Source of the DNA: Gammaproteobacteria bacterium
GTDB taxonomy: Bacteria > Pseudomonadota > Gammaproteobacteria > GRL18
Direction of reading: 5' to 3'
Assembly (NCBI GenBank): GCA_016744995.1
Contig: JADGDG010000002.1
Span: 273,942-337,941, forward strand
Length of the DNA: 64,000 nt
The position numbers were made by a program, and so were the translations under genes. Shown here piece after piece: positions 9,660 to 17,618 of the stretch (positions are counted from its first letter, which is position 1; every line of letters begins with the position of its first letter). The notes beneath the pieces are model-generated. The model worked only from the letters and a program-made list of their open reading frames with translations, was not told where the DNA came from and did no database searches.

Positions 9660-11159
9660 ATGAGCACCAATATGAGCAGCAATACAAACAATAATATAAA
9701 AAGCAATGTAAATAATAATAGCAATGTCGAAGATAACCTTCGCCCCGATGCAGATAAAGAGCTGGCTGATATTGCTGAATATGTCAGTAATTATCAAATT
9801 ACCTCCGATGAAGCAATAGATACAGCCCGTAATTGTCTGATGGACAGTCTTGCCTGTGTTCTGATTGCGCTGCAATACCCGGAAGCAGCCAAACATCTTG
9901 GCCCAATTATCCCCGGAACAGTGGTTCCAAATGGTGCCAAAGTACCTGGTACTTCATTTCAGCTTGATCCAGTCAAAGCCGCCTGGGATATTGGCGCTTT
10001 AGTTCGCTGGCTGGATTTTAATGATACCTGGCTGGCAGCAGAATGGGGGCATCCTTCTGATAATCTCGGGGCTATTCTCGGCTTAGGCGATTATCTGAGC
10101 CGTAAAGCCATTGCAGAAGGTAAAGAGCCATTAACAATGGGTGATGTTTTACAATATATGGTAAAAGCCCATGAAATTCAGGGAGTTCTGGCCTTAGACA
10201 ATAGTTTTAATCGAGTCGGTCTGGATCATGTGGTACTGGTTAAAGTTGCTTCTGCTGCCGTAGCAGGAGAAATGCTGGGACTGGACAAAGATCAAATTAT
10301 AGACACGCTTTCCCATGCCTGGGTAGATGGGCAATCTTTGAGGACCTATCGACACAGCCCTAATACCGGTTCACGAAAGTCCTGGGCCGCAGGTGATGCT
10401 TCCAGTCGTGCCGTTCGTCTGGCTATGATGGTTGAAAAAGGCGAAATGGGCTTGCCCAGTGTGCTGAGTGCGCCACAATGGGGTTTTTATGATGTCTTAT
10501 TTAAAGGTCAAAAATTCAGTTTTCAAAGATCCTACGGCACTTATGTCATGGAACAAATTTTATTTAAGATCTCCTTTCCAGCCGAATTTCACGCACAAAC
10601 TGCGGTGGAATGTGCCCTGCTTCTGCATCCTCAGATTAAAAACCGACTCACAGAAATCAGCTCAATTCAGTTAAAGACTCAGGAATCCGCCATTCGGATC
10701 ATTTCTAAAGAAGGTCCTCTTTATAATCCTGCTGATCGTGACCACTGCTTACAATATATGGTCGCTGTTGCACTACTCCATGGTGAACTTACAGCAGAAC
10801 ATTATGAAGAAGCAACAGCTAATGATCCTCAAATTGATCGCTTACGTGAATTAATGACTGTTGAGGAAGATCAACGTTACACCAAAGATTATCATGATCC
10901 CGATAAACGCTCTATTGCCAATGCAATACAGGTATTTTTCCAGGATGGCAGTTCAACTGAAATGATCGAAGTGGAATACCCTATTGGTCATCGTCGCAGA
11001 CGTGATGAAGGCATTCCGGTCTTAGAGAAGAAATATCACAAAGCCCTGTTAAGTCGTTTTCCTAAACTAAAAGCACAGACAATTTATGACCTCTGTCTGG
11101 ATGCAGAGAAATTAAGCGCAACGCCAGTCAATGAATTTATGGATATGTTTGTCATCTAA
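9660..11159 (+). CDS. prpD: 2-methylcitrate dehydratase
   Basis: 499 residues of the MmgE/PrpD family, dehydrating 2-methylcitrate to 2-methyl-cis-aconitate without an Fe-S cluster. Typical segments are [21 protein letters not shown] near residues 117-137 and [15 protein letters not shown] near 240. The rehydration step would need AcnB, which is not in the window. The first 30 residues are an Asn-rich low-complexity extension ([15 protein letters not shown]), absent from typical PrpD; ATG 9672 is an alternative start. It is last in the operon, before the hairpin at 11169. Confidence 0.92.
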   Translation: MSTNMSSNTNNNIKSNVNNNSNVEDNLRPDADKELADIAEYVSNYQITSDEAIDTARNCLMDSLACVLIALQYPEAAKHLGPIIPGTVVPNGAKVPGTSFQLDPVKAAWDIGALVRWLDFNDTWLAAEWGHPSDNLGAILGLGDYLSRKAIAEGKEPLTMGDVLQYMVKAHEIQGVLALDNSFNRVGLDHVVLVKVASAAVAGEMLGLDKDQIIDTLSHAWVDGQSLRTYRHSPNTGSRKSWAAGDASSRAVRLAMMVEKGEMGLPSVLSAPQWGFYDVLFKGQKFSFQRSYGTYVMEQILFKISFPAEFHAQTAVECALLLHPQIKNRLTEISSIQLKTQESAIRIISKEGPLYNPADRDHCLQYMVAVALLHGELTAEHYEEATANDPQIDRLRELMTVEEDQRYTKDYHDPDKRSIANAIQVFFQDGSSTEMIEVEYPIGHRRRRDEGIPVLEKKYHKALLSRFPKLKAQTIYDLCLDAEKLSATPVNEFMDMFVI

Positions 11160-11168
11160 AAAGTGACA

Positions 11169-11195
11169 CCAGAGGTATATTTATATACTCTCTGG
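11169..11195. terminator. Hairpin between convergent prpD and mdh
   Basis: CCAGAGGTATAT pairs with ATATACTCTCTGG across a TT loop with one bulged base. It lies between two convergent stops, so it may act in both directions, although the T-tract is poor. Confidence 0.55.
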
Positions 11196-11215
11196 AAACA
11201 TCAGAGATGTATTTC

Positions 11216-12157
11216 TTAAGCTTTTATATTTCGTTTATTATTGAGATCTTCTGTTCTTTCTCTGATATGTTCAACAGATATTTTAAACGCTGCAGATTCT
11301 TTATCACTGAGGTGTATCTCAATTATTTTTTCAACACCATTACGCCCAAGCACCACAGGCACTCCGACAAATGCACCATCAACACCATATTCACCTTCAA
11401 GGTAGACAGCGCAAGGCATGGTTTTGTGATCATCTCTTAGAATTGACTTAGCCATTTGAATTACAGCAAGTCCCGGTGCAAAGTAGGATGAACCGGTTTT
11501 AAGCAGATTAACGATCTCAGAGCCCGCGTGCTGAACCCTCTTCACAATCGCTTCAATACGTTCTCTGGGTAATAATTCAGCTATCGGCTGACCATTCACC
11601 TGACAATGATCCTCAAGAGGTACCATCAAAGCACCATGATCACCTAAGACCATGGTAACAACTTCACTGGAACCGATATTCAACTCCTGGGCAATAAAGT
11701 ATTTAAAACGGCCGCCATCAAGAATGCCAGCCATACCGATCACCCGTTCTTTACTGAAACCACTGATATCATAGGCAAGTTGGACCATAGTATTGATGGG
11801 ATTAGTGACAACAATCAGAATACAGTTCGGAGAATACTCAATAGCCTGCCTGACAACAGACTCAAGAATACCCGCATTGATCAGGAGCAGATCATCTCTG
11901 GACATACCGGGTTTACGAGACACACCTGCGGTAATAATAACCACTGATGAATCCGCAGTATCTTTATAATCATCAGTTCCCGTAACAATCACATCACTTT
12001 GGATAAGTGCCATTGACTGAGTTATATCAAGCGCTTTACCCTTAGCCAGATCACCATTTTTATCCAGCAGCACAACATTGCCAAGCTCCAGAGTTGCAGC
12101 CGAAACCGCAGCATGAGCACCGACATTTCCAGCACCAATTATTGTGATTTTTTCCAT
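11216..12157 (-). CDS. mdh: Malate dehydrogenase (LDH-like type)
   Basis: 313 residues; NAD-dependent oxidation of malate to oxaloacetate. GAGNVG (8-13) and Asp32 indicate NAD binding. Malate specificity is indicated by RKPGMSR (Arg81 and Arg87), with Asn119, Arg150 and catalytic His174 (GDHG). The sequence is of the LDH-like MDH group, common in autotrophs and in Bacillus. It is convergent with prpD. It regenerates the oxaloacetate that PrpC consumes, so its position completes a propionate-oxidising loop. Start ATG 12157. Confidence 0.92.
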   Translation of the reverse strand: MEKITIIGAGNVGAHAAVSAATLELGNVVLLDKNGDLAKGKALDITQSMALIQSDVIVTGTDDYKDTADSSVVIITAGVSRKPGMSRDDLLLINAGILESVVRQAIEYSPNCILIVVTNPINTMVQLAYDISGFSKERVIGMAGILDGGRFKYFIAQELNIGSSEVVTMVLGDHGALMVPLEDHCQVNGQPIAELLPRERIEAIVKRVQHAGSEIVNLLKTGSSYFAPGLAVIQMAKSILRDDHKTMPCAVYLEGEYGVDGAFVGVPVVLGRNGVEKIIEIHLSDKESAAFKISVEHIRERTEDLNNKRNIKA

Positions 12158-12353
12158 ATAAAAACCTTATACCTATACTTAAAGCAGTCATTAGCCCCTA
12201 CGAAATCAGGGTCATTATTATGCACTGAAAGCGCTCTGTGGGCAAATTTGATAAAAAGGCACAGGTACAGGTTTTCTTATTTGCAGGCATCCGGCAGGAT
12301 AATGTACAATTTGCTGATTTTCAACACAGGGTTTTATAAAGGATAAATTGAAA

Positions 12354-12743
12354 ATGAAAACTCACCACTTTCCAGTGCGCGTCTATTACGAGGATACCGA
12401 TCACTCAGGCGTTGTATATTATGCAAATTATCTAAAATTTATGGAAAGAGCCAGAGAAGATGTCCTCGGCATTGATGTCCTGATCAACCTCTGGAAAGAA
12501 AAACAAATTGGCTTTGCGGTTTATTCTGTTAACGTGAAATATACCGATGCTGCTGTATTTGGCGATCAACTGGATGTTCGAACAACATTCAAAATGGACA
12601 GCCAGTACCGTGCCGTTATTAATCAGGATATCTGGAAAAAAGATGCAAAAAAACCCTCCATAATCGGTGTTGTTGAGCTTATCTGCATTGACAAAGATAA
12701 TCGCTTATTAGCATTTGAAGATGTTATCAAACTCCCCCTTTAA
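12354..12743 (+). CDS. YbgC/4HBT-type acyl-CoA thioesterase
   Basis: 130 residues with the hot-dog active-site signature VYYEDTDHSGVVYYANYL near the N-terminus, in which Asp is the usual catalytic residue. It is most like YbgC and 4-hydroxybenzoyl-CoA thioesterases. AAAGGA stands 10 bp before ATG 12354; the upstream in-frame TTG (12348) is less likely. It is not next to tol-pal genes, so the Tol-associated role of YbgC cannot be assumed. The physiological substrate is unknown. Confidence 0.75.
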   Translation: MKTHHFPVRVYYEDTDHSGVVYYANYLKFMERAREDVLGIDVLINLWKEKQIGFAVYSVNVKYTDAAVFGDQLDVRTTFKMDSQYRAVINQDIWKKDAKKPSIIGVVELICIDKDNRLLAFEDVIKLPL

Positions 12744-12978
12744 ACCATCTGTGCGCAGTTTATCTGTCTAATGGGCTTTGTATCGTCAAGCCGGGGTTAT
12801 TGAGTGTATGGGGATAGAACATCGTTGTTGTAATATTTTGTACTTAAGAATAATAACTAATAAAATCAGACTATTGTGTAAACTAGTTGCATAAAATAGA
12901 GACTTCTGGTAAACATATTGGGTAAGAGATGGTTCTGTGGATGAGGCCTGTCATACTGTTAGGGCACAAAATGAAATA

Positions 12979-13494
12979 ATGAACACCGATTTTAAAAAGC
13001 CACCACCAATAATTCATTCGGCAAAAACACTATATTATGCAGTAAATGATGAATCTGTTGAGTTTACAGACAGAATTAACTTGTTTGTTGGTGAAGTTGA
13101 AAATTTCAAAAAATTAGGTGAAATGCCTCTTTTAGCTATTTGTGAAAATTATTCGGAGGAAAAAGATACTGTACTGTTTTTTTGTGATTCGAATTGGGAG
13201 CCTCAAGGCGTATTTGGTACCAAATCTGTTGAACAAGCAAAATCTAAAGCAGAAATTGGTTATAAAGGAATTACAAACAAATGGATAAGTGCAAATACTT
13301 CAGAAGAAGAATTAAATAAACATCTTAAAGATCACGGTATTGACCCTGATGCTGACTGGTGGAAAGTGAGTTGCACATTTTGTGGTAAATCTCAAAGTGA
13401 AGTTGAAGATGGTTTATTGTCTAATGAAAAAGCAACAACTTATATTTGTTATGACTGCATAAAAGATTTTTATAAATTCATAAATGAAGACTAA
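12979..13494 (+). CDS. Unknown protein with C-terminal ClpX-type zinc finger
   Basis: About 171 residues (a GTG start at 12937 would add 14). The C-terminal 35 residues, CTFCGK...YICYDCI, have the C-x2-C...C-x2-C layout of the ClpX zinc-binding domain but no AAA+ domain follows. The N-terminal 135 residues are acidic and not recognised. In ClpX this finger dimerises and binds adaptors or substrates, so a protease-adaptor or anti-ClpX role is possible but unproven. It is the first gene of the AT-rich accessory region. A 16-bp perfect palindrome, GGAAAACTAGTTTTCC, lies downstream (13590-13605). Confidence 0.6.
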   Translation: MNTDFKKPPPIIHSAKTLYYAVNDESVEFTDRINLFVGEVENFKKLGEMPLLAICENYSEEKDTVLFFCDSNWEPQGVFGTKSVEQAKSKAEIGYKGITNKWISANTSEEELNKHLKDHGIDPDADWWKVSCTFCGKSQSEVEDGLLSNEKATTYICYDCIKDFYKFINED

Positions 13495-13589
13495 ATTTAC
13501 CCTAAGTGCTTGCATTTGAAAATCTGATCCATGCGATTTATTCAAAATATGAGTCTGGTTTAAATTTCAGAGCACTAAATTAAGTCTCT

Positions 13590-13605
13590 GGAAAACTAGT
13601 TTTCC
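13590..13605. repeat. 16-bp perfect palindrome at left end of cassette-like region
   Basis: GGAAAACTAGTTTTCC is self-complementary. A related palindrome, GGAAAATTTTCC, occurs at 14785-14796 next to another repeat copy. Confidence 0.5.
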
Positions 13606-13628
13606 AATGAAGCTAATGTTATGTGTAA

Positions 13629-13706
13629 AAAGATCAGCCTGAAGAGTTGGAAAAAGTAATGCAAGAAATAAGCAGTAATCCAGGCCACTCACCATTTGAT
13701 GAATAA
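13629..13706 (+). pseudogene. C-terminal coding remnant ending in the cassette repeat (copy A)
   Basis: Frame starting at 13629 reads KDQPEELEKVMQEI followed by SSNPGHSPFDE and a stop at 13704-13706, with a stop immediately upstream. The acidic, helical character looks like a genuine protein C-terminus whose 5' part is gone. The last 11 codons coincide with repeat copy A, so the repeat may derive from, or have been captured as, a gene 3' end. The parent protein is not recognised. Confidence 0.4.
13674..13706 (+). repeat. Cassette repeat copy A
   Basis: Reads AGTAATCCAGGCCACTCACC then ATTTGATGAATAA; core AATCCAGGCCAC. A structured GC-richer insert of about 75 bp (13707-13781) and a 50-bp segment shared with copy B (13782-13833) follow. 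Confidence 0.7.
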
Positions 13707-13867
13707 ACATCACTAGGGCAAGCCCTCTCGCTTAGGCTCGACTTTCACTTCGTGAAACGGGGAATTTAACCCGCCCAGATTAAAAAAATAAGTTGGATCA
13801 AATTATGGCGATCTCATAATATCCCGATTAGACTTACATGGAGTTTGTACTCCAACAAGGAAAACAA

Positions 13868-14653
13868 ATGCCTGAACTAAGAATTAAATACCACTACGAA
13901 TATGGACTAGCAGACACTGGAAGACTGGGGTTATATGACGCGGCCACTGCACTTAGAGGCATATCTAGAGCTAGTGCAATTATAACACACGCATTTTTGA
14001 ATGGTGAAGTTCGCACTCATGGGGATGCTGCAAAAGGTGCTAAATTTTACATTAATACTCCCAAACGAGGAAGTTTTGTATATGAAGCAACAATTTGGTT
14101 TGCTGGCGCTGTTACAAGTGGCGTATTTTATGACTTTATAAAGTATGGTTTCAATGAGGCTGTAGGCAAACTTAATAATGAAGAATATTACAAAGTTTTG
14201 AATGATCGTATTGAGCCAACTATTGGGGAACTGCCTGCCGTTTTAGAGTCCTCATTAGAGGAGATTCATAGACCTATCAAACAAGATAACGAAATAAAGC
14301 TGACAATAGCCCGCCCAAGAGGTGAAAAGCTCGCTGTCTTTGATTCAGATACCGCCCTTTATTTATTACCATCGACTGTACCTTCACCTCACGAAATTTC
14401 AGGAAGTGTGACCAAATACAATTCACTTACTGGATGGGGTAAATTTTTTGATCTTATCGAAGGCAGGACGATATCGTTTAATATTAAGCTAAATAGCTCC
14501 GAAAGACAGAAGTCATTAATTACCTGGTCACTACATGAAAACAATTTGGGGCGTGATGGGATGCTTTATTTGGGAGCAAATGCGGTCACTGCCCCTACTG
14601 GGAAAATTAAGAGGTATATTGTTCACAATGTCAGTGATTCCCCATTTGTCTAG
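13868..14653 (+). CDS. Unknown protein, 261 aa, cassette region
   Basis: A 261-residue protein starting at ATG 13868 (AAGGA upstream). The N-terminus, IKYHYEYGLADTGRLGLYDAATALRGISRA, resembles a family of uncharacterised bacterial proteins. A hydrophobic stretch (WFAGAVTSGVFYDFIKYGF, about residues 79-97) may be membrane-associated; the rest looks soluble alpha/beta. Repeat copy B begins 8 bp after the stop, as expected if gene and repeat form one unit. No function can be assigned. Confidence 0.65.
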   Translation: MPELRIKYHYEYGLADTGRLGLYDAATALRGISRASAIITHAFLNGEVRTHGDAAKGAKFYINTPKRGSFVYEATIWFAGAVTSGVFYDFIKYGFNEAVGKLNNEEYYKVLNDRIEPTIGELPAVLESSLEEIHRPIKQDNEIKLTIARPRGEKLAVFDSDTALYLLPSTVPSPHEISGSVTKYNSLTGWGKFFDLIEGRTISFNIKLNSSERQKSLITWSLHENNLGRDGMLYLGANAVTAPTGKIKRYIVHNVSDSPFV

Positions 14654-14660
14654 CCTAAAA

Positions 14661-14684
14661 ATAATCTAGGCCACCTATTATTTG
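14661..14684 (+). repeat. Cassette repeat copy B
   Basis: ATAATCTAGGCCACCTATTA then TTTG. The next 50 bp (to about 14735) match 13782-13833 downstream of copy A, including GATCTCATAAT-like and GGATCAAATT-like blocks. No gene lies between B and copy C1, as in an emptied cassette. Confidence 0.7.
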
Positions 14685-14747
14685 GTGATAAAAAAACAAG
14701 TGGAATCAAATTGAGGCTATCTCATAATGCCTGACTACGTTAAACCG

Positions 14748-14766
14748 AGTAATCTAGGCCACCCAT
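14748..14766 (+). repeat. Cassette repeat copy C1
   Basis: AGTAATCTAGGCCACCCAT followed by an AT-rich arm with the palindrome GGAAAATTTTCC (14785-14796). Homology with copy C2 extends over about 50 bp, so C1 and C2 are direct repeats flanking the antitoxin/toxin pair. Confidence 0.75.
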
Positions 14767-14856
14767 AAAAAATTTTTTAAAAGTGGAAAATTTTCCATTA
14801 ATTTACATCGTTATCTTTTAAACCAAAAAAATAAACCACAGCAAAAAGGAGTAAAC

Positions 14857-15075
14857 ATGTCAATTTCAATACCTTTAAACAAAATGTCATTTGAAGAAAA
14901 AATGCAAGCTATGGAATTACTCTGGGATGACTTATGCCATAGTTCAGAATCTATAGAATCACCCTCTTGGCATAAAAATATACTAGATGAGCGAGAGCAA
15001 GCTCTGATAGGAGGTGATGATAAATTCATTGATTGGGAAGCAGAAAAAAAGAACATTAAGAAAAAAATTGAATGA
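14857..15075 (+). CDS. Addiction-module antitoxin (TIGR02574-like)
   Basis: 72 residues resembling the putative addiction-module component family: a helical N-terminus (MSFEEKMQAMELLWDDL) and the typical ESPSWHKNILDEREQAL segment. Such proteins neutralise a RelE/ParE-type RNase toxin encoded just downstream and repress their own operon. The ribosome site AAAAGGAG is 7-8 bp upstream of ATG 14857. The stop overlaps an ATG that opens a truncated toxin frame. With no intact toxin this antitoxin is orphaned. Confidence 0.8.
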   Translation: MSISIPLNKMSFEEKMQAMELLWDDLCHSSESIESPSWHKNILDEREQALIGGDDKFIDWEAEKKNIKKKIE

Positions 15076-15128
15076 AAATAAAAATACTATCAACCGCTAG
15101 CCAAGACTTAATTGATAGTGGAACGTAA
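15072..15128 (+). pseudogene. Truncated RelE/ParE-type toxin, cut at cassette repeat C2
   Basis: The frame opens at ATG 15072, overlapping the antitoxin stop (ATGA), and reads MKIKILSTASQDLIDSGT before a stop. The first 15 residues look like the beginning of a RelE/ParE toxin (the family typically starts M-x-[IV]-x-[IV]-L-x-x-A-x-x-D-L). The stop codon TAA is formed by the first bases of repeat C2 (ACG-TAA-TCC-AGG), so the toxin body was lost at the repeat junction. Confidence 0.65.
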
Positions 15129-15142
15129 TCCAGGCCACCCAT
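15124..15142 (+). repeat. Cassette repeat copy C2
   Basis: CGTAATCCAGGCCACCCAT. Its downstream arm matches C1 but carries an extra block of about 60 bp before the shared TTTTCCATTAATTTGCATC (to about 15260). Confidence 0.75.
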
Positions 15143-15287
15143 AAAATGTTTTTTAAAAGTTGAAAACTTTCCATGTTTTATGGCTAATATCAGAATAAGT
15201 GGAAAATCCTTACAGTTATAGTATATTTTAGACAGAAAATTTTCCATTAATTTGCATCATTAGAGTACGAATTCGGATTATTCATAC

Positions 15288-15392
15288 ATGGGTACAATTA
15301 GTAGTTACTTTAAAGCACTTAAGGCATCAAGATGCTTCGGAGCTGCTTTAAAGTATGAAAGACAAGGTGATTTTAAAAACGCACTAAAATAA
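15288..15392 (+). pseudogene. 34-codon frame truncated at cassette repeat D
   Basis: ATG 15288 to TAA 15392 encodes a short helical peptide ending YERQGDFKNALK, which reads like the first helix pair of a TPR/Sel1-type repeat protein. The stop abuts repeat copy D (1 bp). No ribosome site is obvious. It is either a remnant or a very small gene. Confidence 0.35.
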
Positions 15393-15419
15393 AGTGATCT
15401 AGGCCACCCATCATTTGAT
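15393..15419 (+). repeat. Cassette repeat copy D
   Basis: AGTGATCTAGGCCACCCATC then ATTTGAT; one mismatch from the core consensus. Confidence 0.75.
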
Positions 15420-15513
15420 TCTGGCATTTCTGCACTTTCTGAGAAAGTATCTGGTGTAATTGTTGCTTGTTAAAAACTGCCATTACATAAATTAATAGTT
15501 GCATGGAGTTTTG

Positions 15514-15834
15514 ATGAAAAATATACAAGAACAAATAATCATATGGCAGATTATTCTGCAACTTCTCCTTATTTGGGTATTATTGGGATTAAGTTGTACA
15601 TCAAGCACAGGAATTAGCGATTATAAGTTGCTGAATGTAGAGGAGTATATTGGGCTTAGTTATCGTCACTTCCAAATTGTATCAGTTCTAGTAATCTGTG
15701 CAATAGCACCATATACAATACAATTAGCCTGGAATAAGTATGTCTGCACTTTACCTAATATTAATCCAATGACTTGGTCTCATGGTTTTGCTGTACTTCT
15801 TGTTTTAGAGATTTTGAATGTTTACTATAACTAA
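15514..15834 (+). CDS. Small membrane protein, unknown
   Basis: 106 residues starting at ATG 15514 after GGAG. Three hydrophobic segments are visible (IIWQIILQLLLIWVLLGLSC, FQIVSVLVICAIAPYTIQLA and HGFAVLLVLEILNVYY). It resembles no family I recognise. It sits between repeat copies D and E. Small membrane proteins are common among immunity and cassette genes, but nothing here proves that role. Confidence 0.5.
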   Translation: MKNIQEQIIIWQIILQLLLIWVLLGLSCTSSTGISDYKLLNVEEYIGLSYRHFQIVSVLVICAIAPYTIQLAWNKYVCTLPNINPMTWSHGFAVLLVLEILNVYYN

Positions 15835-15940
15835 AATGTTAGTGCATACTGAGACTATTGTATTTTAAAAATGATTTAGTTTATGAAATAGATAACAAAT
15901 GAGGTTAGATTTTGAGAATGAAGCGAACCAAAATCTGAAC

Positions 15941-15967
15941 AGCAACCTAGGCCACCCATCATTTTAT
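15941..15967 (+). repeat. Cassette repeat copy E
   Basis: AGCAACCTAGGCCACCCATC then ATTTTAT, between the small membrane protein gene and the Sel1-like gene. Confidence 0.7.
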
Positions 15968-16032
15968 CTGTAATTGAGGTGAATTCCAGAATTTTGCTGA
16001 GGCCCATTACACTGATAGCTTGAGAAATAATA

Positions 16033-16428
16033 ATGTCAATTTGGTCTAAATATTCTGAACTTCAAGAAGCTGGCGAGTACAAATCTGCCATACTCTTACT
16101 TGAAGCATATGCAACCAAAAATAATTGTTTGCAAGCAATGTTTTTGCTAGGTCAAGAGTTGGGAGTTTATAGTTACCCGTCAATAACAGATTACTCAAGA
16201 TCAGCATACTGGTTTAAAAAAGCATCTGATAATGGACACAATGCATCTCGTTATGAGTTTGGTCTTGCGTTAATTTCTGGAATAGGTGTTGATGTTAATA
16301 TTAACGAAGGAAAAAAATTAATCCTAAGTTCGGCAGATAGTGGAAATAAATTAGCCCTGGAAGTTGTTTTAGGTAAAATTATATTATCTAAAAAATTGAA
16401 TTTTATTTTAACTTCAGGAAGAAGTTGA
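16033..16428 (+). CDS. Sel1-like repeat protein
   Basis: 131 residues of alpha-alpha hairpins. Two Sel1-type units are visible: SAYWFKKASDNGHNASRYEF, then GLALISGIGVDVNINEGKKL with SADSGNKLAL. Such repeats mediate protein-protein contacts; no catalytic motif or signal peptide is seen. It starts at ATG 16033 with little ribosome-site support. It is small for the family and may be a fragment. It lies downstream of repeat copy E. Confidence 0.6.
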   Translation: MSIWSKYSELQEAGEYKSAILLLEAYATKNNCLQAMFLLGQELGVYSYPSITDYSRSAYWFKKASDNGHNASRYEFGLALISGIGVDVNINEGKKLILSSADSGNKLALEVVLGKIILSKKLNFILTSGRS

Positions 16429-16561
16429 GATATAAGGCTTTACTATATTCTGAAAAAGCATCACAATAAATATACATAAAATTAATGTAACTAAAAGAGA
16501 TCTAACCAGAATTTAAATTTGATTTGGACACATTTCCTTGTCAAAATATGAAATATTACGA

Positions 16562-16795
16562 ATGAGCATACTTTTAATTTCTATACTGAAAGTCAAAAAA
16601 TCCAGTTATTGTGGATTTATAAAGGTAAAAGGTAATCTCACTATTAAAATAAGAAGAAGTAAAAAATTTTTTTTATTAATAAATTTAATCTTAGCATTAT
16701 TCTGTTTTGCAATGAATGAGGTCATCCTTTACTTTGTAGGTGCTTTTTTTATTCTTGAGGGTATCGCTTACTATCTTTATTTCCAGAATAAATAA
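16562..16795 (+). CDS. Small membrane protein, unknown
   Basis: 77 residues from ATG 16562 (a TTG at 16538 would add 8). Basic central region, then two hydrophobic helices (FFLLINLILALFCFAM and ILYFVGAFFILEGIAYYLYF). It ends 3 bp before the next gene. AT-rich and unrecognised; moderate doubt that it is a functional gene. Confidence 0.4.
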   Translation: MSILLISILKVKKSSYCGFIKVKGNLTIKIRRSKKFFLLINLILALFCFAMNEVILYFVGAFFILEGIAYYLYFQNK

Positions 16796-16798
16796 ACA

Positions 16799-17025
16799 AT
16801 GGGTAAACTCTATTATACATCTGGTGAAGAAATTAGAATTGGAGATATTGTTAATTTTTCTGGTTCAATAGGAAAGGTTTTATTTATTATTCAAACTAAG
16901 CAATATAGTGAAAATTATCCAGAATCTGATTGGAGCTATTTAAAACACGGTTTTGGAGTTGAAACTGAGAAGTATGGATGATTCATCAAGCAACACATGA
17001 TGTAGATTTAGAAAAATTCAAATAG
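16799..17025 (+). pseudogene. Immunity-like small protein gene with a one-base frameshift
   Basis: The frame from ATG 16799 gives 60 residues ending VETEKYG and stopping at 16979-16981. Restoring one missing base there continues as (L)IHQATHDVDLEKFK to TAG 17023-17025. The motifs DWSYLKHGFGVETE and YGLIH recall a family of short proteins often found as immunity or accessory genes (from memory, not searched). A single-base deletion is the simplest reading; a sequencing error or programmed frameshift would look the same. Repeat F begins 20 bp downstream. Confidence 0.5.
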
Positions 17026-17044
17026 GTTACAACCAGAGTTTGTT

Positions 17045-17069
17045 AGTAATCGAGACCACCCATCATTTG
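17045..17069 (+). repeat. Cassette repeat copy F
   Basis: AGTAATCGAGACCACCCATC then ATTTG; two mismatches in the core. It follows the frameshifted gene directly. Confidence 0.7.
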
Positions 17070-17192
17070 GGTTTTAAATATTTACGAAAGTTTTTTCCTT
17101 TCCATTTTTCTCTGAAAGCTTTGGTAAAAATAATATTAACTAAAATGAATAAAATATTACCATACAAATATAGTAATCTGACTCCAACAATT

Positions 17193-17537
17193 ATGAGTGA
17201 ATCAAGAATCTACAAATATCTTGACGAACTTTTATTATTGGCAGAGACTCATGAATATAAAAAAAGTGACATTTGTGAAGGTTTTTGTGAACTAATACAA
17301 ACACGCTTATCTGACAACTATGCAACAATAAACATCGAATATTCTTCGCGAATTTTTTTATGGCTTAGTGATTATTCACCAAATTGTATAGAGCACTTAG
17401 ACTTGTATCTTTCTGTTTTAGTAAATTTAAAAAACACAAATGAGATTAGAGTTTTACTTACAAAGAAATTAGAGAACCAGAATACAAAAAAAGAAACAGA
17501 GTTAATTTTAGGTGCATTAACTGAAATTTCGACTTAA
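17193..17537 (+). CDS. Unknown acidic helical protein, 114 aa
   Basis: From ATG 17193 the protein is a helical, acidic polypeptide (ESRIYKYLDELLLLAETHEY near its start) without signal or membrane segments. An upstream reading-frame extension to 17040 crosses repeat F and is unlikely to be translated. Size and composition resemble polymorphic-toxin immunity proteins, but no family is recognised. Confidence 0.5.
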   Translation: MSESRIYKYLDELLLLAETHEYKKSDICEGFCELIQTRLSDNYATINIEYSSRIFLWLSDYSPNCIEHLDLYLSVLVNLKNTNEIRVLLTKKLENQNTKKETELILGALTEIST

Positions 17538-17552
17538 TAAAGTAAGAGATGG

Positions 17553-17568
17553 CAACTATTCTGACACA
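17553..17568. repeat. Dispersed 16-mer CAACTATTCTGACACA
   Basis: One mismatch from CAACTATCCTGACACA at 63794-63809. Each copy lies in non-coding DNA beside gene relics. Confidence 0.4.
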
Positions 17569-17618
17569 AGGAGGAGAATAGATGTTCACGATGGATCGGA
17601 GTCAACGTTCACAATTGC

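Noticed and set aside
17040..17192. N-terminal extension of the 114-aa cassette protein to 17040
   Set aside because: The extension translates repeat copy F and the following AT-rich arm; ATG 17193 is the more natural start.
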